Below are positions 1 to 12,500 of a stretch of DNA of 64,000 bases, in pieces. Location of the stretch: contig NC_088303.1 in the NCBI RefSeq assembly GCF_032854445.1, positions 1,743,501-1,807,500 on the forward strand, given 5' to 3'. Source of the stretch: Liolophura sinensis. Taxonomy: Eukaryota; Mollusca; Polyplacophora; Chitonida; Chitonidae. A model generated the notes under the pieces. That model had not been told where the DNA came from, made no database searches, and worked only from the letters and a program-made list of their open reading frames with translations. The position numbers and the translations under genes are program-made. Position 1 is the stretch's first letter, and the number at the start of each line of letters is the position of its first letter.

Positions 1-178
1 GTACAGTAAGGTGTATGAAGGTACAGCAAGGTGTATGAAGGTACAGCAAGGTGTATGAAGGTACAGCAAGGTGTATGAAGGTACAGCAAGGTGTATGAAG
101 GTACAGCAAGGTGTATGAAGGTACAGCAAGGTGTATGAAGGTACAGCAAGGTGTGTGAAGGTACAGTAAGGTGCAACA
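1..178. repeat. 20-bp minisatellite, about 9 copies, at the left edge
   Basis: The unit is GTACAGCAAGGTGTATGAAG and is nearly uniform. The array probably continues beyond the window. No exon was found between it and 598. Confidence 0.95.
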
Positions 179-597
179 AGGCTTTTTCATGCTGTATGTT
201 CTGCATTTGACAAGATGTGACCAGAATAATTTTGTTGATATTTTTTTTTACTAACTAAAAGTTATTCTCAGTTTATGCTGGTTGTTAAATTTTAAAGCGT
301 TTTCACATTCAACAATGACATCAAATAAAAAAACTTCCCATCGTGTACATTAATTTATTTATGCGAGCTTGAACGGTACCATTACGAACCAGTACATAGT
401 ATTCTAGGCTCTGTGACTGGTACACCTTGATGAGGCTACCAGCTTTCCACCACCATCTGAAAAATTCTTTATGTGCTTAAATGTACAATTCTACCAGTTC
501 AAAGGCAACCGATTCATAAACCACTGACAGGCTAATGGCAAGCTATTACAATGAAGTTTTTAGTTTTATGCTGGCAAATACAAAGAGGGTATCTTAC

Positions 598-3500
598 CTT
601 AGGCCACAGACATGTGACTGCTCGTAGTTAAAAAGGGAATGTATCTTAGCAGGGGTGTTTACCATTACCAGACGATCAATCAGAGACTGAAAACAAAGAA
701 AATTCACAGAACCAAAAGAATTCAATTAATCATGTGGGAATGAGAAAAAAAAAACAGCAGCATAATAAAAGTAACATATAAAGCTCTCTGAAATCAATAG
801 TTTCTAGGACCTCCACAAATCTGATGCTTGCTATATACCCATGATTAAAAATACGTCTGTACAAGTTCAAAGCCACTTGTCTACATCACCACAATGGCAC
901 GGATGAAGATCGATCTAATATGGGATCAAATAGCAGACCATGTCTATATAGTTTAATTGAACAGTAGTACAGATATGTTGATCACAGTACAGTAACTACA
1001 ATTGCCTGAACTCACTGCCACTGTGTCGGGCATCTGCCTCAGGGAGTAAAACTCCTGGACCGTTACCCTCTGGTCTGCTAGGGCCTCGTACACAGCCGGG
1101 AAAGATGTCAGCACGTTGAGCAATCGAATGAGGGGCTATATGGAGAAGAAACAGATTCATGAATTACATGAATTTCAAGCCACTTCTATCAAATTATAAG
1201 CGATACCAAAAAATGTTATCAAAATCAGCCAATAGTTGAAGCAGTTGTTGTAAACACACATTATCTGAATGTTACAATTATATTTGTCCACAGGGTCACA
1301 CTCTGAGTTCATCAGAATCAACTACAGAAAGAACACCATAAAGCAGCAAGAGATTGTTCTTACAAGGATGTGTGTAGCTCACCTGTAAATCACCCAGAAA
1401 ACTTACTTTGTGTGAGGGCCTGTCTATGGGGTCAACTGGCCAGATCCTGGGAGCTAAGACAGGCTGGTCAGACAGTCCACATTCCAAAACTGACCACAAC
1501 TCATGAATAAGTGCCTGGATAAATCCTGGTAACACATGAGCAGGGCTTGTCACAGGCATTTTATGGTTAAAAAGAGGAAGTATTTACTTTGTTACTTGGT
1601 TGGTGTTCATTTATTTGTTACTTGGTTGGTGTTCATTTACTTGTTACTTGGTTGGTGTTCATTTACTTGTTACTTGGTTGGTGTTCATTTATCTGTTACT
1701 TGGTTGGTGTTTATTTATTTGTTAATTGGTTGGTGTTCATTTATCTGTTACTTGGTTGTTCATTTACTTGTTACTTGGTTGGTGTTCATTTATTTGTTAC
1801 TTGGTTGGTGTTCATTTAATTGTTACTTGGTTGGTGTTCATTTATCTGTTACTTGGTTGGTGTTTATTTACTTGTTACTTGGTTGGTGTTCATTTATCTG
1901 TTACTTGGTTGGTGTTTATTTACTTGTTACTTGGTTGGTGTTCATTTACTTGTAACTTGGTTGGTGTTCATTTATCTGTTACTTGGTTGGTGTTCATTTA
2001 CTTGTTACTTGGTTGGTGTTCATTTTTTTGTTACTTGGTTGGTGTTCATTTATTTGTTACTTGGTTGGTGTTCATTTATTTGTTACTTGGTTGGTGTTCG
2101 TTTATTTGTTACTTGGTTCGTGTTCATTTATTTGTTTCTTGCGGGGCCTCCGTGGCTCAGTTGGTTAGTGCGTCAGCACAGCATAATGACCCAGGAGCCT
2201 CTTACCAATGCAGTTGCTGTGAGTTCTAGTCCAGCTCATGCTGGCTTCCTCTCTGGCCGTAAGTGGGAAGATCTGTCAACAACCTGTGGATGGTCGTCGG
2301 TTTCCCCCGGGCTCCCCGGTTTCCTCATGACCTTCAGGAGGTAAGTAGCTGACAATCCTCATGACCTACACTAGGTAAGTAGCTGACAATCCCCATGACC
2401 TTCACCAGGTAAGCAGCTGGCAATCCCCATGACCTTCACTAGGTAAGTAGCTGACAATCCTCATGATCTTCACCAGGTAAATAGATGACAATCCTATGAC
2501 CTTCACCAGGTAAGTAGCTGACAATCCTCATGACCTTCACAAGGTAAGTAGTTGACAGCCCCCATGACCTTCACCAGATAAGTAGCTAACAATCCTAATG
2601 ACTTTCACAAGGTAAGTAGCTAACAATCCTAATGACCTTCACCAGGTACGCAGCTGACAATCCTCATGACCTTCACAAGGTAAGTAGCTGACAATCCTCA
2701 TGACCTTCACCAGGTAAGTAGCTGACAATTCTCATGATGTTCCCCAGGTAAGTAGCTGACAATCCTCATGACCTTCACCTGGTAAGTAGCTGACAATCCC
2801 CATGACCTTTACCAGGTAAGTAGCTAACAATCCCCATGACCTTCACCAGGTAAGTAGCTAACAATCCCCATTTTGTTTCACCAGGTAAGTAACTGACAAT
2901 CCTCATGACCTTCACTATGTAAGTAGCTGACAATCCCCATGACCTTCACCAGGTAAGTAGCTAACAATCCCTATGACCTTCACCAGGTAAGTAGCTGACA
3001 ATCCTCATGACCTTCACAAAGTACGTAGCTGACAGTCCTCGTGACTTAGAGCTGCAGCTGATCCAGCCATAGTTGAATCTGAACTGGCAAAATGATTGGT
3101 AAGGGGCTGATTGGCTGCAGTGAGAATTCATTATCCAAATGAGCTAGTGAGGGGCCTCAGTACAGTAGAGATACATGTTCCTTACTTCAGCATAACACAA
3201 TGATTCAATGGCTGTTAATTTTCCATATATGCAATCACACTCAGTTTTATAGGCCCAGAGTAATCCACAAACTTATGGTCAGTTACATATGAGCTATCCT
3301 ATAAGTGATGTAGAGACTGGTACATCAAATTTGTGGACAGTAAGAGGTCTTCAGTCATTGCTTTGATGTTTTTGTTTTTGGGGGTTTTTTTGATTTGCTT
3401 TTGTTTGTTTTTGCATCAGTCAGTGTTGTTACAGGCAAGAGGTAATGTAATTACAATATTAAAATGTAGCAATAAATTGGCAAGTATTTCTAAATGAAAA

Positions 3501-6500
3501 AAGCTATAAGAACAAGAGTAAAAAAACATGGTGCCACAATGAATTTAATTTGACCTGTTTTTCCCATCTGATTAACCAATCAAGCTGCAGCACTGGCAGA
3601 AAAACGCATGCGTGTGCCTAAATAATAACACATACTACAGATGTAATTCTTCAACCTATTTGAATGTTTGCAAGGTGTTTATTCAAGCATATCATGAAGG
3701 CAATATTCATTGTAGACTGATAAAATTACACACTTTGTGAAGCCCTGAAACTGGCCAATCCAACCAATGTAGTTTTGTATAAATTGCATTGAAAGTTGCT
3801 CTTTTATATGTGGAAAAGGTTGAGGAACTAGGGTATGTGCTTTATAACAATCAACTAAAAACCCAACTGTGGACTGACTACCACACATACACAAATAACC
3901 AGACAGAGGCCAGATGGGCAGGTAGCCAGCTCCTTCCCCCACGTACCTGAGTTCAGAAGGGCGACCATGCCCGGGGCTGTAGTGGCCACCTGGGTAACCA
4001 TGTAACCATAGCCAAACTTCTCACGCTTGCTCACCTGAAGACCAAGAGAACTACAGCACATAGTCTAAAACAAGAATTCCTAAAGGTTCATGTAACATTT
4101 TCTAAGTGACACTACCATGCCTGTAAGATTATTTTTCTTATTTATTTAATTAATGCTATATTCAAGTATATTTCATTCCTACAATGGTGAGGAATCTCCC
4201 ATTACCTTGATGTCAAGTTCCATCCAAGTTTATGAAATGGTGGGAGGAAACCGAGCAGAGCTTGGAGAAAACCCAGGCTGCTGACAGACTTCCCCATGAG
4301 TCCCACTAAGGGAGGAAGCCAGCATAAGCTGCACTTGAATACACAGCAATCACATTTGGTTCTGGCTCCTGGTTCATTGTGCTGCCAGAGGAAGCCAAGC
4401 AATCTGCTATGGAGGCCCTCAAATTCTTACCTGAACTTGAATACAAGTACATGGTAATGCAGCTGACAGTGGCATCTGCATGACAACGCTTCAAACATAC
4501 GAAAAATATACGATAAAAAATGTATATCACATTGCAATCAAAAACTGGATAAAAAAAAAAAAACAATGCTCAAAATAAATCTTTGTTCATCTTGCTGTAC
4601 ACTACAAGCACTGTGATAAAGCCATAGCTTTATCACAAAGGTGAACATTTCTGTCAGTTACCTGGAGTTTCTTGGCATATCTAGCTGACATGTAAGACAC
4701 ACACTCATTAAGGCTGCCTGTCTGCTGTAGTAACAAAATTCCTTTGGCTGTGCTGGCAAAATTCAGCAAGTTATCCCGCAATGTGTCCTCCCAAACCAAT
4801 CTGAAACAAGAAATTGTAGGGAGAATTTCACTTAACTTGATAACATTATTGGTACTACACTGAAATAGCATTCAAATAAAAAAGATGTTGTTCCAGTGTT
4901 TAATTGAAGGCCTTATCACAACAAAATGTTGACATCACAATTATTGATCTCTTTACAGATGGCATCTTCTCATAAGATACATGTAAAACAAATACGCCTG
5001 GTTTCTATTTCATTTAAAGTATCAAAACAGCTTTACATTCATAAAACTGCAAGTGAAGCTTGCACAACTTTAACACAACACAAGGCTTTAACACAACTCT
5101 TTAGTCTCTAAAGGTGAAAAAGTAACACCCCCAAATTTTGTTCATGACCACGCTGTTCATATTTCCAGATTCTGAAAGTTGTATTGATTTTAGAGAGGTG
5201 CTCTGAAAGTTGTATTGATTTTAGAGAGGTGCTCTGAAAGTTGTGTTAATTTTAGAGAGGTGCTCTGAAAGTTGTATTGATTTTAGAGAGGTGCTCTGAA
5301 AGGTGTTTGGAGGGAAGGATGATTTCCTCCAGGGAAAACATAAATTTTTGCACCAGAGGAAATATTTCATGACATTTATTTGCCTCCAAAAATGCTCTTT
5401 TATGGTCTAATTTTTACGTCATTTAGGGTATGTGATTTGCCAAAAATGTTTGGCATCATTTACTTGTTGCCATTAATTTACCGATCACCTACCTCACCAC
5501 ACTGCATGACATTTCTGACAGGTCACATGAAATCTTAGGACCACTCTCACATTTAGTGATTTTTAACATTTAACGTTGTAGTAACCGTGATCAGTTTGGG
5601 TAAATGAGCGCACTTACGCTGACTGTCCATTAGACCGTCCCCTGCGGTCATCACTGGGTCCTGGGGTTGGGGTAGGAGCTTTCTCAGCTTCTAGACATGC
5701 CTGATAGACAGTAAATACAACCAGAAGATGTATCAACATTACGCACATCTAGTGTTCATGTGATCAAAACTACACAATCTAGTGTTCATGTGATCAAAAC
5801 TACACAATCTAGTGTTCATGTGATCAAACAAGGCTGCTATGGTGACACATGGTTAAGTCATGAATATGAAGCAGTTTAGTTCAGAGATACACTCAACAGA
5901 ATCCAAAACCCAAATTTCTTGACAACTTTCACTACAACTTAATCTTCAGATTAAAATTCATAAAACTTTTCAGGCATTTAAAATGTCAACTCATGGGGTC
6001 TACAAATAAATCAAATTTGACAGAATTGACTATAAAATCAGCTACTTCCACAAAGTATACCTTTCAAATCTCATGATAAAAATTTGACGGACAGCGTGAC
6101 AGGCAGACGGGGCAACTATTAGAGCAGACTGTCACAGTGAAAAATGTGGCATGGAGTGCACCGTAGCAATACAAACTGACCTGATGGAAAGCCTGTGCCA
6201 CACAAGAATGGAGGGAATAGTGAGAGAGAATGAGGAGGCCCTCATAGGTGTTGTACAGCTGACGACAGATATACAGGCAGTCTCCTATCACAGCTTTGGA
6301 CGGAGGCTCAGCAAAGCCAGGGGTGAGTTTATTGTCCAAGGCTTTGGTGGTAAACTCTGTTATGACCCGAGCAGCAGATGACCTGAGGATGTCACAAAGC
6401 AAAACAAGTACTAAACATTTCCAAAAGGCATGGTTTATACAGGCATAGGATTTATTTGATTGGCAACTGAGGCAGAAAAGCTATCAGAATTATGACAACT

Positions 6501-9500
6501 TATTACCTGTCATCTCATACATAGAGCCCCATTCTTAAGCTAGGAATGACTGATAAGGCATATCATTCTACACATGCCACATTCCACATGTGAGATGTAT
6601 TTCACACCATTCCCGATCAATTCTTCAAAAGTGCATTTCAAATTCAGCCAGCCTCATCAATATTAATATTAGCAATACCCAAACTAAAACCCACTTTTAG
6701 CATTTTAATACAGCTCAAAATTGCACTTCACATTTATAACCATTAAGAAAACCAGAGCTAACAGTAGACTTTCAGGACCACTTTCACAAAACTTTGTAAA
6801 TCTGTTTTTTGCAACTTTTCTTGTAAATGATGTCGCCTTATGGCACTATAATTCAGACGCTTCTTTTACAAAAAAGCTACAAGAAATATGACCTACAAAG
6901 TTTTGGGAAAGTGGCTTCTATTTCCTTGGTCCTTACATTTTACATCCCATATATGTGTAACACTCATGACACCAAAATTCAACAAGAATATGAGAAGATG
7001 AGAAATGTAAACAACTGTACCTTGGTGTAAAACCCATATTGTACAGCATTAAAACATGATATTTATTTATTTATTTGATTGGTGTTTTTCACCATCCTCA
7101 AGAATATTTCACTTGTACGATGGAGGCCAGCATTATGGTGGGAGAAAACCGGGCCAAGCCCAGGAGAAACCCACGACCATCCACAGGGATATGGCCAGAA
7201 TATTTAATAGTCTGTAATAGCCAAAGAACTGTGGAAATATGGCCTACTATAATAACCTGAAACAGCCAAATAACTGTGGATATATGGCCTACAATAATAA
7301 CCTGACATAGCCAAATAACTGTGGACATATGGCCTACAATAATAACCTGACATAGCCAAATAACTGTGGACATATGGCCTACTATTATAACCTGACATAG
7401 CTAAAGAACTGTGGACATATGGCCTACTATAATAACCTGACATAGCTAAAGAACTGTGGACATATGGCCTACTATAATAACCTGACATAGCCAAATAACT
7501 GTGGACATATGGCCTACAATAATAACCTGACATAGCCAAATAACTGTGGACATATGGCCTACAATAATAACCTGACATAGCCAAATAACTGTGGACATAT
7601 GGCCTACAATAATAACCTGACATAGCCAAATAACTGTGGATATATGGCTTACAATAATAACCTGACATAGCCAAATAACTGTGGACACATGACCTACAAT
7701 AATAACCTGACATAGCCAAGGAACTGTGGACATATGGCCTACAATAATAACCTGACATAGCTAAAGAACTGTGGACATATGGCCTACTATTATAACCTGA
7801 CATAGCTAAAGAACTGTGGACATATGGCCTACTATAATAACCTGACATAGCTAAAGAACTGTGGACATATGGCCTACAATAATAACCTGACATAGCTAAA
7901 GAACTGTGGACATATGGCCTACTATAATAACCTGACATAGCCAAGGAACTGTGGACATATGGCCTACAATAATAACCTGACATAGCTAAAGAACTGTGGA
8001 CATATGGCCTACAATAATAACCTGACATAGCTAAAGAACTGTGGACATATGGCCTACAATAATAACCTGACATAGCTAAAGAACTGTGGACATATGGCCT
8101 ACTATAATAACCTGACATAGCTAAAGAACTGTGGACATATGGCCTACAATAATAACCTGACATAGCTAAAGAACTGTGGACATATGGCCTACTATAATAA
8201 CCTGACATAGCCAAGGAACTGTGGACATATGGCCTACAATAATAACCTGACATAGCTAAAGAACTGTGGACATATGGCCTACTATAATAACCTGACATAG
8301 CCAAGGAACTGTGGACATATGGCCTACAATAATAACCTGACATAGCTAAAGAACTGTGGACATATGGCCTACTATTATAACCTGACATAGCTAAAGAACT
8401 GTGGACATATGGCCTACTATTATAACCTGACATAGCCAAATAACTGTGGACATATGACCTACTATAATAACCTGAAACAGCCAAATAACTGTGGATATAT
8501 GACCTACTATAATAACCTGAAATAGCCAAATAACTGTGGACACATGACCTACAATAATAACCTGACATAGCCAAAGAACTGTGGATATATGGCCTACAAT
8601 AATAACCTGAAATAGCCAAATAACTGTGGACACATGACCTACAATAATAACCTGACACAGCCAAATAACTGTGGATATATGGCCTACAATAATAACCTGA
8701 AATAGCCAAATAACTGTGGACACATGACCTACAATAATAACCTGACATAGCCAAAGAACTGTGGATATATGGCCTACCATAAGAACCTGACATAGCCAAA
8801 TAACTATGGACATATGGCCTACTATAATAACCTGACACAGCCAAAGAGCTGTGGGCATATGGCCTACTATAATAACCTGAAACAGCCAAATAACTGTGGA
8901 TATATGGCCTACAATAATAACCTGACATAGCCAAATAACTGTGGACATATGGCCTACTATTATAATCTGACATAGACAAATAACTGTGGATATATGGCCT
9001 ACAATAATAACCTGACATAGCCAAATAACTGTGGATATATGGCCTACTATAATAACCTGAAATAGCCACATAACTGTGGATATATGGCCTACTATAATAA
9101 CCTGACATAGCCAAATAACTGTGGGCATACGGCCTACTATAATAACCTGAAACAGCCAAATAACTGTGGACATATGGCCAACAATAATAACCTGACATAG
9201 CCAAAAAACTGTGGATATATGGCCTACTATAACAACCTGAAATAGCTAAATAACTAAACCATGGAATACTAAATATCAGCTGTAATTAGATGGAATTATC
9301 CATCAGCTAATCACCTTGCTATCACCTTATAGCGGTAATCAGAAGTTACATACTATTTACTGTTTCAAAAACATTCCTGTGATTTTTACTCAGCTCAGTA
9401 CTTAAGGGTGATTACACAGTGAAGTTAAATTGTTGGTATATTGTGTGCATGTATTTACAGTATACAAGTACTCACTCATTCCTGGAGAGCAAGGTCCTGT

Positions 9501-12500
9501 CCTGGCCATAGAGCAGATGTCTTCTCCCTCGGGTACTGGAGGCAATGACGGACAGGATGTCAGCTACCCTCAGCAGTGTGCCCTCACTAGGCAGCTGGGC
9601 AGAGGATATGTCCTGTAACTGACAGAGAGGCATGGGTAATTCACAAGGCAGTTGGACAGAGGATATGTCCTGTAACTGACAGAGAGGCATGGGTAATTCA
9701 CCAGGTAGCTGGACAGAGGATACATCCTGTAACTGACAGAGACATGGGTAATTCACCAGGTAGCTGGACAGAGGGTATGTCCTGTAACTGACAGAGACAT
9801 GGGTAATTCACCAGGTAGCTGAACAGAGGATATATCCTAAAACTGACAGAGAGGCATGGGTAATTCACCAGGTAGCTGGACAGAGGATACATCCTGTAAC
9901 TGACAGAGACATGGGTAATTCACCAGGTAGCTGGACAGAGGGTATGTCCTGTAACTGACAGAGACATGGGTAATTCACCAGGTAGCTGGACAGAGGATAC
10001 ATCCTGTAACTGACAGAGACATGGGTAATTCACAAGGCAGTTGGACAGAGGATATGTCCTGTAACTGACAGAGAGGCATGGGTAATTCACCAGGTAGCTG
10101 GACAGAGGATACATCCTGTAACTGACAGAGAGGCATGGGTAATTCACCAGGTACCTGGACAGAGGATATATCCTGTAACTGACAGAGAGGCATGGTTAAT
10201 TCACCAGGTAGCTGGACAGAGGATACATCCTGTAACTGACAGAGACATGGGTAATTCACCAGGTAGCTGGACAGAGGGTATGTCCTGCAACTGACAGAGA
10301 GAAATGTGTAATTCACCAGGGAATGGAGCAGATGACATGCTGATAACACACTGTATAGACTTACAGACTGTGGTTCTAGCCACTGCTCCAGCGGGGTGAG
10401 GAGGGCGTTAGTGATGCTGTCCTTACACAGGCAGATCTCACACACTTCCTCTGTACTGCACAGCACCTTGAGGGTCTGGGTAAGCAGATGAGGGGGACAC
10501 CAATCCTCTGTAACAACATCACGAGCATATCATTATAAAGAACAGTTTGATTTGATTGGTGTTAATCAAAAAAAATATTGTAATCAAAAATATTTCATGT
10601 ACGCCAGTGATCAGTCCTACATGTATTTGTGGAGGAAACAGGAGTATCCAAAGTAAACCACTGCCCTTTGGTAAGTAAATGATGAACTTTCCTCATGAGT
10701 CAACTGAAAATCAAGCATGATAGCCACAATCTAGCTTGCTGTTTGATTATTCAAGGCAACTCTGATAAAATCCATGCATAGAAGGATGAACAAATGTGAT
10801 GCTCATTAAATGCTTCCAATTTAACACTTGTTTTTACACATCATACTATTTATTATCATGCATCCATGTCCAAGTGCTACTGTACTTCACCTCAAGTTTA
10901 GTATTTTCCATGAGACACATTGAGCTGGATTCTGACTAATTCTTCTCTGTTACACTGCCACAGGTGAGTTATTTTCTGAACTCTGATTAATGTGTCTTTA
11001 TGTGCTTCTGAAAGTGCAATATTTCAAACTAAACTTATCAGTAAATTAAGGTAGTTTAAAGGAGAAGAAAACACTATAGGCTGAAAAGAGCACATTTTTT
11101 TCTATCTGGTGGTGCCTGCTGCATAGTTTTGCAATTTTTCCTTGCCATACTCGTAAAGCCTGAAAAGGGCAAAGCTGGCATGAATCACTGAGTCCATCGT
11201 GTCTTCCATCTTTAACACCCTGTAATTTTTCCTGGGGGGGTGGGGGGGTGGGGGGGGGGTTGCCTCTCAGCAATGAGAGTCGTTAAAACTGCCGGCTTGT
11301 TTGTGTAAACTCGGATTCTCTGTCCAACATTCCGGTTCCCGACCGTCAAGCGCAAAAGGAATCATACAGTTCGCTACCTTCTGGGAAGAAAAGTTCTACC
11401 GGAAATGTACGAACTGCACTTCGGCGGTTTCCAAAGGCAATTCTCCTCTTAAAACAGAAGATTTCAGGACTAGTTCTTAGGCAAAATGAAGTCACCCACA
11501 GCGGATTTTGCCGCTGACTTTATTTATAATTTATCAACTTGAGGTACAAATTAGAATTTTTTTTATGGCATGCACCTGCAAGGAAATGCATACTCTTTTC
11601 AACTGTATTTGTTTCATATTTAAATTTTCTTCTCCTTTCTGTTGTATTGGTTGCCATGTTGATGATATGTTTCACACCTTTATATCATCACAAGTTAAAT
11701 TCTTAATTACGATGCAGTACAACATTAGGATTTGCACAGACATTAGTTGAAGATCAGTTGTCTTCCACCTACATGGCAACTTTCTCACTGCTCTACATTT
11801 TTTTCATTTGGCAAAAGTATCTCAAAATGTAACAATAATCTTATCTATCAGAATCATTTATTTTTACCATTTTGTTTGTTTTTTCACTTGATATCATTTC
11901 AAGTAATTTCAAGTATAGTAGTTTCAAATATTTTAAAATTCACACAGACAGAGGTGAAAGAATGAAGTAAAACGTAAGCTACCTGTGGCAGGTGAAGCGG
12001 TAGGTGTGTCCGGGTCTGTAATCAGGGATATCATGGCTACCAGCAGGTTGCTTATCGTCAGAGGTTCTGTAAATAATACAAAATAAATGTGAAACAGTAT
12101 GACAAACACATCTCCGGCAAAATGACATCTTGTGATGACACTGTTGCCAGGGACATCAGGCTGTCCTTTTCCTTCATCTGTCAACTGAACAAAACTACCT
12201 CTGTTCATCAACATCAAACTTCCTGGATGAAAGATAATTATATTCATTTTTTGGAGTGTCGCTGAATGTCATACTCAAGAATTTTGGTGAAAGAAAATGA
12301 AAAGCGTACTCAGTAAGAGAATTTGCAAATGTTTAAAACTATAAATACTAGTTATTGTCAATAGTCAATAAGTATTTGTGTGTTTTACCTTGATTAGATC
12401 TTTAAAACCATCAGGTTGCTTTAAAGTGCAGTGCTAGAGGAACCTCATTTAATACCAGATCAGTGTGTCAAGGTATAACCTTCATAACAAAGTCATAAAT

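Noticed and set aside
430-470. A short candidate TBC1D32 exon after TTTTTCAG on the minus strand
   Set aside because: It would encode RWWWKAGSLIK, unlike the family sequence expected after FNYEQSH; the next exon is probably outside the window.
1536-2344. Overlapping plus-strand open frames rich in [13 protein letters not shown]-like repeats, resembling membrane proteins
   Set aside because: They are three-frame read-through of a 26-bp minisatellite and the SINE after it; the hydrophobicity comes from the T-rich unit.
11046-11273. 75-codon minus frame with [11 protein letters not shown] start
   Set aside because: The proline run is the G tract on the other strand; the rest matches no family I know and has no splice or start support.
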